DNA of 5,470 bases from JANLSE01 sp038214135 (GTDB lineage Bacteria; Chloroflexota; Chloroflexia; Chloroflexales; Roseiflexaceae), in the NCBI GenBank assembly GCA_038214135.1, contig JBBQSD010000234.1:1-5470 (forward strand). Reading direction: 5' to 3'. Positions 1 through 4,899 of this stretch are shown here, piece by piece. Every line of letters begins with the position of its first letter. Position 1 is the first letter of the stretch. The position numbers and the translations under genes are program-made. A model generated the notes under the pieces. It did not search any database. It had not been told where the DNA came from and saw nothing but the letters and a program-made list of their open reading frames with translations.

Positions 1-618
1 ACACCTGCACCTGTCACACTCGAACCACAGCGTGGAGCGGCAATCGGTACGACCTTCGAGGCCTTTCTCAACCCACATCAGGAGCCGGGCGAAGAGAAGG
101 ATACGCCATCGCAAATTCCAGAACAGTTCCGCTCAACTGCGCCATCGCTGCTGCGTAGTGAACGCCAATCACGTGGTCATGGTATCCTGCGCTTCAGCAA
201 CGATCTCAGCAAAGCCTATGTCGATCTCCAGGTTTTGGGTATCAAACCGGAAGACATTGTGCTATTCCATATTCATTGTGGGCGGCCAGATCAGCTCGGC
301 CCGATTATTGTCGATTTCGGTCTCTTGGGCAGTCTACCAGAGCAGTTTGTGGACGGCAAGTTCAGCGCAGTGATCACCAACGATCTGATCAAACGCACAA
401 CAGCATCTGGCACTGGCATGGTCGGGGCGTTTACCATGGGTTGCCCAATTCCGGCTAGCCTCAGTTTAATGGGCGATCTTTCACCAGCCAAGGCGAAGAC
501 CATCGCAGGGATGGAGTATATTGGCCTCCAGGGTGACTTGTACTTTAATCTGCATACCAAGGGTCAGGTATACTATGGCGATATTCGTGGCCAGCTTCAT
601 CAGGTGGCAACGCCCTAA
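1..618 (+). CDS. CHRD-domain protein, C-terminal part (5' end outside window)
   Basis: The frame is open from the first base, so the 205 residues seen are the end of a longer protein. They match the CHRD domain (named after chordin; a beta-rich module of mostly extracytoplasmic bacterial proteins). A candidate domain start lies near residue 17 (TTFEAFLNPHQEP). The signature FHIHCG is at residues 89-94, followed by LGPIIVDF, and the closing signature LYFNLHT...GDIRGQL is at 180-199, just before the stop. The histidines H90, H92 and H185 and cysteine C93 are typical conserved positions. The biochemical role of the domain is poorly known. A signal peptide would be expected but would lie upstream of the window. 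An internal TTG at 235 could start a shorter frame, but it would cut the domain in half, so I reject it. The gene is followed by an 87-bp gap with a likely new promoter and is probably not part of the downstream operon. Confidence 0.85.
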   Translation, partial: TPAPVTLEPQRGAAIGTTFEAFLNPHQEPGEEKDTPSQIPEQFRSTAPSLLRSERQSRGHGILRFSNDLSKAYVDLQVLGIKPEDIVLFHIHCGRPDQLGPIIVDFGLLGSLPEQFVDGKFSAVITNDLIKRTTASGTGMVGAFTMGCPIPASLSLMGDLSPAKAKTIAGMEYIGLQGDLYFNLHTKGQVYYGDIRGQLHQVATP

Positions 619-658
619 TGTGCTTCGCCCTAGCGTCGGCTTCGGGCGCAGGACATCG

Positions 659-667
659 TGGTAGAAT
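659..667 (+). promoter_or_regulatory. Candidate extended -10 promoter of the aminotransferase operon
   Basis: TG at 659-660, one spacer base, then TAGAAT at 662-667 fits an extended -10 element (TGnTATAAT) with one mismatch in the hexamer. No convincing -35 is visible 16-18 bp upstream, which is tolerated for extended -10 promoters. Transcription would start near 674, leaving a leader of about 30 nt before the ATG at 706. It lies in the only gap upstream of the operon. Motif evidence only. Confidence 0.4.
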
Positions 668-705
668 AGCAGGACATATCGCTATCAACAGCATAGGACT
701 ATCGC

Positions 706-1884
706 ATGAGCACAGATCGTTCGGTGCTGCTTCACGAGCTACGTGAGCGTGAGTTTCCGATCACCGCCGAGTATACCTATCTCAATGCCGCAACCCAGGG
801 GCCATTGCCGAATATCACCATGCGCGCACTCGAACAGGCGATTGGGCGGGCACAGTTCCCTGGCCTTGACCCAGCCCATCGTCAATCGTCGCTCGCCGAA
901 CTGGCTCGTACGCGGTTGGCTGGATTACTGCATGCCGATCCGCATGATTTGGTGTTTACATCGAATACAACCCATGGCCTGAACATCTGCGCCAATGGAA
1001 TCGAATGGCACCCAGGCGATAATGTCGTTCTGCCGGATCGCGAATTTCCTGCGCTGATGTATACATGGCTACGGCTGCAATCGATTGGGGTGGAGGTGCG
1101 CTGTGTGCCCTGGGATGGGGCAGGCCCAAGCGTCGATCAGCTCATGGCAGCAGTCGATTCGCACACACGAGTCGTTTCGTGCAGCGCTGTCGCCTGGGAT
1201 AGTGGCTACCGCATGGATCTCGAAACACTTGGCCGGCGCTGTGCTGAGGCCGGTTGCTTGCTAATTATCGATGGCATACAGGCGGTTGGTTCACTGGAAC
1301 TGGATGTCCGGGCATTGCCACACATCTCGGCACTATCGATGCATGGCTACAAATGGCTGCTGGCCGATTTCGGGTTGGGAGCCTTGTATGTGTCGCCCAA
1401 TGCCGTTGAACAGATCCGGCCCATGTTCGTTGGTGATCAATCGGTTGTCGATCAGAACCAGATGCCGCATAACCCATTCGAATGGCAACCAGGCGCAACG
1501 CGCTATAGTGCTGGTGGAACCAATACATTTGGCCTGACGGCACTGGCCACATCGCTTGAGTTAATTGATGAGATCGGGATGCCAGCGATTGAGGCCCATA
1601 ATCGTGGGCTAGCGGAACTGCTTGTCCAAGGGCTGCGTCGTTATGAACCGAACATACGGCTTATCAGCCCTGCCGATCCAGCTAGGCGATCATCGATTAT
1701 CGTTTTTACCCTTGGAGATCGAGCGCAGGACGAAGAAATGGCCCAGCAGCTCGAACAGCAGCGCATCATTGTTGCACTCAGGCGGCGTGGCATTCGCGTT
1801 TCGCCGCATTTCTATAATACGGCAGCAGATATCGAGCGTATGCTGGATGCGCTTGATCCGATTGTGCAAAGGAGTACGTTATGA
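706..1884 (+). CDS. PLP-dependent aminotransferase class V-fold enzyme
   Basis: A 392-residue protein of the class V aminotransferase fold (cysteine desulfurase / isopenicillin N epimerase / kynureninase-like superfamily), of usual length and apparently intact. In order it shows the N-terminal YLNAATQGPLP (25-35), the cofactor-phosphate segment FTSNTTHGLN (84-93), the WDSGYRMDLE stretch (164-173), the pyridine-nitrogen Asp with its Gln partner in IDGIQAVG (D189, Q192), and the Schiff-base lysine K216 in MHGYKWLL. The C-terminal RYSAGGTNTFG (266-276) is the loop that contributes to the active site. The start ATG at 706 has AGGA at 695-698, 7 nt upstream. The stop overlaps the next gene by 4 nt (ATGA), a sign of translational coupling. 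It is expected to be cytoplasmic. Whether it acts as a lyase, epimerase, desulfurase or transaminase cannot be told: superfamily assignment is firm, substrate unknown. No cysteine-bearing desulfurase loop is obvious, so a dedicated Fe-S role looks unlikely. Confidence 0.93.
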   Translation: MSTDRSVLLHELREREFPITAEYTYLNAATQGPLPNITMRALEQAIGRAQFPGLDPAHRQSSLAELARTRLAGLLHADPHDLVFTSNTTHGLNICANGIEWHPGDNVVLPDREFPALMYTWLRLQSIGVEVRCVPWDGAGPSVDQLMAAVDSHTRVVSCSAVAWDSGYRMDLETLGRRCAEAGCLLIIDGIQAVGSLELDVRALPHISALSMHGYKWLLADFGLGALYVSPNAVEQIRPMFVGDQSVVDQNQMPHNPFEWQPGATRYSAGGTNTFGLTALATSLELIDEIGMPAIEAHNRGLAELLVQGLRRYEPNIRLISPADPARRSSIIVFTLGDRAQDEEMAQQLEQQRIIVALRRRGIRVSPHFYNTAADIERMLDALDPIVQRSTL

Positions 1885-2624
1885 GTATCGCAATTGCTTC
1901 GTATGCATTCCATGGGTTATTACGCAATGGCACCATCGATCTGTTCGGCTATCTCGAGAGTTGCCGCTATCGCTATGATCTGCGCACTGCCGATATCTGG
2001 AATGGCATGCTGACCAGCACCGAAGATGCGTATCTGGCGAAGGTCAAGCAGGCTCTGGACGAACGTGAACTCACGCTGGAGAATCTGTGTGTCGATGGCC
2101 CGCATATCTGGGAGGATGATCCAGCGGTACGTGAGCAACATTATCAGAAGGCCCTGACGTACCTACATGTTGCTGAGGTGCTGGGTGCCAGGACGCTGCG
2201 GATCGATGCTGGCGTGCGCGAGCCAAGCTTTACCAGCGAACAGCTCCACTGGATCGTGCGGCGGTTTCAGGAATATGCACAGCGCGCCCATGAGAGCGGC
2301 TTTCGTGTTGGGCCAGAAAACCATTGGGGCGCGGAAGTCGTCCCAGAAAACATGAAGCAGATCTGTGAGGCGGTTGCACACCCAGGGTTTGGCGTCCTGT
2401 TACACTTCCGTGGCAATGCTGGCGATGCATTGATGGCACCCTGGGCGATGCATACCCATATTTCCTGGGAGATCACTGAGAACCAGCTAGAACCAAGCCT
2501 GACAATGCTACATGATACAGGCTACACTGGCTGTTGGTCGGTCGAGCATCATAGCGGTCAGAACGAATACAGCGAGGTTGCTGTTCAACTGGCCAAGGTC
2601 CGTGATCTGCTTGGCCGCTGGTAG
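1881..2624 (+). CDS. Sugar phosphate isomerase/epimerase-like TIM-barrel protein
   Basis: A 247-residue protein resembling the xylose isomerase-like TIM-barrel (AP endonuclease family 2) group. It begins with a beta-strand and S-x-x-F pattern (IASYAFHG, 5-12). Later come GARTLRIDAG (102-111), the metal-ligand strand VGPENHWGAE (E146, H148), HTHISWE (H193) and the last-strand glutamate in CWSVEHHSG (E222). Members of this superfamily usually bind a divalent metal through Glu, Asp, His and Glu. Here the expected Asp segment (LLDxxN) reads LLHFRGN at 173-179, so the Asp appears replaced. The length is slightly short of the common 260-290. The ATG at 1881 is preceded by AAAGGAG (1868-1874) at 6 nt spacing and overlaps the previous gene by 4 nt, so both are probably made together and act in one pathway. 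Cytoplasmic enzyme; the actual reaction is unknown, and 'sugar phosphate' is a family label only. Confidence 0.87.
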   Translation: MSIAIASYAFHGLLRNGTIDLFGYLESCRYRYDLRTADIWNGMLTSTEDAYLAKVKQALDERELTLENLCVDGPHIWEDDPAVREQHYQKALTYLHVAEVLGARTLRIDAGVREPSFTSEQLHWIVRRFQEYAQRAHESGFRVGPENHWGAEVVPENMKQICEAVAHPGFGVLLHFRGNAGDALMAPWAMHTHISWEITENQLEPSLTMLHDTGYTGCWSVEHHSGQNEYSEVAVQLAKVRDLLGRW

Positions 2625-2628
2625 GGCG

Positions 2629-3615
2629 ATGACCAACAAACCTCCTGCTCGCCATAATCGGTCACCCACCTGGGTAGCCTGGGGTATGAGCGCGCTCAAT
2701 GGCATGGTCGGCGATTATCTGCACGAACGCCAGAATGGCCTGGCGATTGAAACAGCCTTCTACCATCAGAACCGCCCACTGCCGCTGACCAAGCCTGCCA
2801 TTCAACAGGCCCATCCCCAGCCGACTACCAGGCTCTGTGTTCTGATCCACGGCCTTGGTTGCCACGAGGGGATCTGGGATTTTCCCCATCCCAAAGATCC
2901 ACAACAAACCACCTCCTATGGCGATCTACTACATGCCGATCAGGGCTACACGCCATTGTTTGTTCGCTACAATACTGGCGTATCGGTGGCCGAAAATGGC
3001 AAACGCCTGGCGCTGCTGCTTGACGATCTTTCTGCCGTTTACCCAATATCAATCACTGAGATGGTGCTGATTGGCCATAGCATGGGTGGGCTTGTCATCC
3101 GCAGCGCATGCCATTATGCAACCGAACAGGGCTTGGCCTGGGTGCAACAGGTGACGCGAGCGTTCTATCTTGGCACACCACACACTGGCGCGAATCTTGA
3201 GCGTGTTGCCAATGCAGCCACAAACATCCTGCGAACAGTTCCCAATCCTGTCACCGCAATCATTACCAATGTCCTGCATCTGCGGAGCCGTGGCATCAAG
3301 GATCTACATAATGGCAGATTGGTCGAACCAATGAGAGCAGATGGCAGGACGCAAGAACAGCCGGTTGCATGGCTTCCGCATATACAGCATTATTTGATCA
3401 ATGGCGCGCTGACCAATGATCCCGAGCATGCCATTACTGTATTATTTGGTGATGGATTAGTGAATGTGCCTGGCAGTGGCGGAGCAGGAACATCGGCGCA
3501 GCACAGGCCAATTCCAGCCGAACACATACGATTGTTTCCCAGAACAAACCACTTCCAGCTCGCACACGATTGGGCCGTGTACCAGCAGATTGCGCTGTGG
3601 TGTACGCCTGTATAG
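2629..3615 (+). CDS. Alpha/beta hydrolase, lipase/esterase-like
   Basis: 328 residues from the chosen ATG. The alpha/beta-hydrolase features appear in order: oxyanion-hole LIHGLGCHEGIWDF (H74-G75 region), nucleophile elbow LIGHSMGG (S151), then YLGTPHTGANLER (180-192) as in lipase-like and PGAP1-like hydrolases. RSRGIKDLHNG lies at 219-229, the candidate acid is in FGDGLVNVPGSG (D275), and the candidate catalytic histidine is in TNHFQLAHDW (H308). The N-terminal MSALNGMVGDYLHERQNGLAIE is a typical lead-in of one hydrolase family. The ATG at 2629 lies 4 nt after the previous stop and has only a poor AGGG just upstream. The alternative ATG at 2686 begins exactly at MSALNGMVGDYL and is equally defensible, giving 309 residues. 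The frame is open further upstream, but that overlaps the previous gene. No signal peptide or membrane helix is evident. Substrate is unknown; an ester or lipid ester is likely from the fold. Confidence 0.88.
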   Translation: MTNKPPARHNRSPTWVAWGMSALNGMVGDYLHERQNGLAIETAFYHQNRPLPLTKPAIQQAHPQPTTRLCVLIHGLGCHEGIWDFPHPKDPQQTTSYGDLLHADQGYTPLFVRYNTGVSVAENGKRLALLLDDLSAVYPISITEMVLIGHSMGGLVIRSACHYATEQGLAWVQQVTRAFYLGTPHTGANLERVANAATNILRTVPNPVTAIITNVLHLRSRGIKDLHNGRLVEPMRADGRTQEQPVAWLPHIQHYLINGALTNDPEHAITVLFGDGLVNVPGSGGAGTSAQHRPIPAEHIRLFPRTNHFQLAHDWAVYQQIALWCTPV

Positions 3616-3626
3616 AAAGAACAAAT

Positions 3627-3661
3627 GAACAAGCGAACAAGCGTCTGATGCTTCCTTGTTC
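3627..3661 (+). repeat. Small tandem and inverted repeat between hydrolase and small protein gene
   Basis: GAACAAGC occurs twice in tandem (3627-3634 and 3635-3642), and its complement CTTGTTC sits at 3655-3661. Either copy of GAACAAG can pair with it: 7 bp, with a 13-nt loop for the nearer copy. No T tract follows, so it is not a classic intrinsic terminator. It could be an mRNA-processing or stability element between two cotranscribed genes, or chance. Confidence 0.4.
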
Positions 3662-3666
3662 CCTGT

Positions 3667-3674
3667 AAAAGAGG
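3667..3674 (+). promoter_or_regulatory. Ribosome binding site of the 104-aa small protein
   Basis: AAAAGAGG ends 6 nt before the ATG at 3681. It supports this short frame as a genuine gene and fixes its start. Confidence 0.55.
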
Positions 3675-3680
3675 CCACAC

Positions 3681-3995
3681 ATGAATCAGCGCACAATTCG
3701 GCAGATCCGTGGTGCCAGCGATCTGATTGGAGAAACAGTGACAGCAACCGTCACGCTGATCGCCGAAACACACCGGAATATTGCTCGGCAACCATATGCA
3801 CTGCTTGCCTGCATACCCGGAATTGCCCTGCCTGTTCGCATGATCGAACAGATCCACAACCGGATCACCGATGGTGTCTATAACACGATTCTGTCGGTCA
3901 ATCAGGTGGTGAACATCGCTGCAACAGCGGCCTGTGATCAGCTTGAGGCGCACAATTCCCCCTCTCCCCGGCGTGGGCGAGGGGGCAGGGGGTGA
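3681..3995 (+). CDS. Small helical protein, possible detached N-terminal domain of the hydrolase family
   Basis: 104 residues with a good ribosome binding site, 65 nt after the hydrolase and in the same direction, so probably the last gene of the operon. Residues 8-89 look alpha-helical and amphipathic (RGASDLIGETVTATVTLIAE, then ARQPYALLACIPGIALPVRM, then GVYNTILSVNQVVNIAATAA), with no clear transmembrane helix or signal peptide. From memory, proteobacterial hydrolases of the same type carry an N-terminal helical segment of the form LRGASRLAxDA-TxGVTDLVEAMHxTIA, then ITGLVY-SVRGVTRLVG. The pattern here (IRGASDLIGETVTATVTLIAETHRNIA, with ITDGVYNTILSVNQVV further on) fits it well. That suggests this gene encodes, as a separate chain, a partner of the upstream hydrolase. 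Residues 90-104 (AHNSPSPRRGRGGRG) are read from a dispersed repeat and are unlikely to be ancestral, so the original stop was probably lost. Function unknown. Confidence 0.65.
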   Translation: MNQRTIRQIRGASDLIGETVTATVTLIAETHRNIARQPYALLACIPGIALPVRMIEQIHNRITDGVYNTILSVNQVVNIAATAACDQLEAHNSPSPRRGRGGRG

Positions 3996-3999
3996 GGGG
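3948..3999. repeat. G/C-rich hairpin repeat, copy 1
   Basis: The first 38 bases (3948-3985) recur exactly 57 bp downstream. The unit contains a hairpin: CCCCCTC (3958-3964) pairs with GAGGGGG (3979-3985), and inside it CCC (3966-3968) with GGG (3975-3977). The 3' half is four G runs (3975-3977, 3981-3985, 3988-3992, 3996-3999). The first part overlaps the end of the small protein gene, whose stop TGA is at 3993-3995. It resembles intergenic dispersed repeats common in Chloroflexota genomes (family knowledge from recall). Confidence 0.88.
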
Positions 4000-4004
4000 A
4001 ATAA

Positions 4005-4056
4005 GCGCACAATTCCCCCTCTCCCCGGCGTGGGCGAGGGGGTTAGGGGGTGTGGG
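4005..4056. repeat. G/C-rich hairpin repeat, copy 2
   Basis: Bases 4005-4042 are identical to 3948-3985. The rest is similar with a one-base insertion and substitutions (TTA for CA, TGTGGG for TGAGGGG). The hairpin is 4015-4021 with 4036-4042. It ends 7 bp before the stop of the convergent HNH gene, so it may also act as a weak bidirectional transcription barrier, although neither side has a T tract. Confidence 0.88.
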
Positions 4057-4062
4057 CAGGCT

Positions 4063-4569
4063 CTAGCAGTAGGCGTATTTGCGCCAGATATCGTGGCGCT
4101 CAAGTTCGCCCAACAATGCAAAGGCAACCAGGGTTGGCTGGCGTGGCGTCGAGTGCAGCGTCATGTTGGCTTCATCTGGGGTCCGGCCACCCTTGCGATG
4201 GTTGCATTCTCGGCAGGCCGTCACAACATTCTCCCAGGATGTTCCGCCGCCACGCGAACGTGGCATCACATGATCAACCGTTAACTGCGAACGGCCAGGC
4301 TGAATGCCACAATACTGGCATGTATCACGGTCACGAGCAATCACCCCACGCCGCGAGCATGGCAGCCGTAATCGGCGCGGAATGCGGATATAGCGCGTCA
4401 ATCGGATAACGATAGGCACAACAAACGAACGACTGAGCGACCGAAGCCGTTGCGAGGCAGCCTCGACAAGTTCAGCCTTTTCTTGAAGGAGTAGAACCAC
4501 CGCCCGACGAATGGAGATGATTTGCAGCGGCTCGTAGCTCGCGTTGAGAACGAGGACTCGTTGTCCCAA
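4063..4569 (-). CDS. HNH endonuclease family protein
   Basis: 168 residues, the usual length for stand-alone bacterial HNH proteins of this type. The N-terminal 60 residues (MGQRVLVLNASYEPLQIISIRRAVVLLL...) are the conserved family lead-in. The HNH/zinc region follows: CQYC (C84, C87), VDHVMPRSRGG (D99, H100), SWENVVTAC (N114, C119), RECNHRKGGRTPDEA (C122, N123). The two CxxC pairs would bind a structural zinc, and D99/H100 with N114 and N123 form the nuclease core. It presumably cleaves or nicks DNA in the cytoplasm; its physiological role is unknown, and such genes are widespread without restriction partners. The start is TTG at 4569. An in-frame stop lies at 4584-4582 and no ATG or GTG lies between, while AAAGGGGG sits 5 nt upstream. 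The C-terminus (HDIWRKYAYC) is natural-looking. It is convergent with the upstream operon and in the same direction as the glycosyltransferase, separated from it by 330 bp. Confidence 0.93.
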   Translation of the reverse strand: MGQRVLVLNASYEPLQIISIRRAVVLLLQEKAELVEAASQRLRSLSRSFVVPIVIRLTRYIRIPRRLRLPCSRRGVIARDRDTCQYCGIQPGRSQLTVDHVMPRSRGGGTSWENVVTACRECNHRKGGRTPDEANMTLHSTPRQPTLVAFALLGELERHDIWRKYAYC

Positions 4570-4574
4570 GGCCG

Positions 4575-4582
4575 CCCCCTTT
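4575..4582 (-). promoter_or_regulatory. Ribosome binding site fixing the TTG start of the HNH gene
   Basis: On the minus strand AAAGGGGG (4582 down to 4575) lies 5 nt before TTG at 4569. Together with the stop codon at 4584-4582 it leaves TTG as the only reasonable start. Confidence 0.7.
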
Positions 4583-4601
4583 CAAAAGGTGTACGTAAGC
4601 G

Positions 4602-4644
4602 CACACACTCCTGATGCAAGGGCTTCCCTGCATCAGCGCGTGTG
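4602..4644 (-). promoter_or_regulatory. Two-stem hairpin in the likely 5' leader of the HNH gene
   Basis: The inner stem is CTGATGCA (4611-4618) with TGCATCAG (4629-4636), plus GGG (4620-4622) with CCC (4626-4628), one bulged A at 4619 and a 3-nt loop. An outer stem CACAC (4602-4606) with GTGTG (4640-4644) stacks across an internal loop. It sits 20 nt before the HNH ribosome binding site. No T tract follows on either strand, so it is a leader RNA structure or protein-binding dyad rather than an intrinsic terminator. Confidence 0.55.
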
Positions 4645-4747
4645 GCCTATAACGTCCGCAGCACTGGCGGCGAGCACCGACCTCGCACGCGTCACGTAGG
4701 CTTGAGTTTGCCCACGTTGCATACGATCAGGTATAAGCACATATAAC

Positions 4748-4771
4748 CACATCTCACATATATGCGATGTG
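4748..4771. promoter_or_regulatory. 24-bp near-palindrome, possible operator
   Basis: The half-sites CACATC (4748-4753) and GATGTG (4766-4771) flank an AT-rich core containing CATATATG. By hand, 20 of 24 positions agree with the reverse complement. It lies in the gap upstream of the HNH gene and overlaps a possible minus-strand -10, which is how a dimeric repressor site would be placed. No regulator gene is in the window. Confidence 0.4.
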
Positions 4772-4784
4772 ATCCACTGCTCAA
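4757..4784 (-). promoter_or_regulatory. Weak candidate promoter for the HNH gene
   Basis: On the minus strand TTGAGC (4784-4779) is followed after 16 bp by TATATG (4762-4757). Both are imperfect sigma-70-like hexamers. Other AT-rich hexamers nearby (TTATAT at 4746-4741, TATACC near 4735-4730) could serve instead. The implied leader is about 180 nt long and would include the hairpin at 4602-4644. Confidence 0.28.
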
Positions 4785-4899
4785 TACTGTCGGTCGGTCG
4801 GCTCGTCACGCTTGACACTCGCTTAACAAATGGCGCTATGTAGTGTAGCTTGCCGCGTAGGTGCGGCCTATATAGCATACACGATCTTCTATTCGGCTG

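Larger units (their letters stand above)
4570..4899. other. Intergenic region between glycosyltransferase and HNH gene
   Basis: 330 bp with no convincing gene. The longest frames (minus 4633-4878, plus 4830-5042) have no recognisable motif, and the latter runs into the antisense of the glycosyltransferase. The region holds the HNH ribosome binding site, a two-stem hairpin (4602-4644), a 24-bp near-palindrome (4748-4771), a short GTCG triplication (4789-4800), a small GCCGC/GCGGC hairpin (4852-4856 with 4863-4867) and AT-richer segments suited to promoters. Confidence 0.7.

Noticed and set aside
32..373. 113-aa plus-strand frame inside the CHRD gene
   Set aside because: Shifted frame of the CHRD coding region, basic and Ser-rich without any motif.
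623..649. Possible intrinsic terminator after the CHRD gene
   Set aside because: Only about 5 bp pair (CGCCC 626-630 with GGGCG 644-648, or GCGTC 633-637 with GGCGC 645-649) and no T tract follows.
2512..2628. Longer hydrolase start overlapping the isomerase-like gene
   Set aside because: These 39 codons are the out-of-frame image of the previous gene's conserved C-terminus; ATG 2629 or 2686 fits the family start better.
3948..4056. CRISPR-like or phage attachment repeats
   Set aside because: Only two abutting copies, a long unit, no unique spacers and no cas or integrase gene nearby; a dispersed hairpin repeat explains it.
3390..4127. 245-aa minus-strand open frame containing two PTPGRGGIVRL repeats
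   Set aside because: It is antisense to the hydrolase and the small protein and its internal repeats come from the hairpin repeat DNA; no family motif.
4063..4569. HNH gene as a homing or restriction system
   Set aside because: No interrupted host gene, intron or intein borders and no methyltransferase partner; the protein matches the common stand-alone family.
4633..4878. 81-aa minus-strand frame in the intergenic region
   Set aside because: No motif and irregular composition; it covers the palindrome and part of the hairpin, which suit regulatory DNA better.
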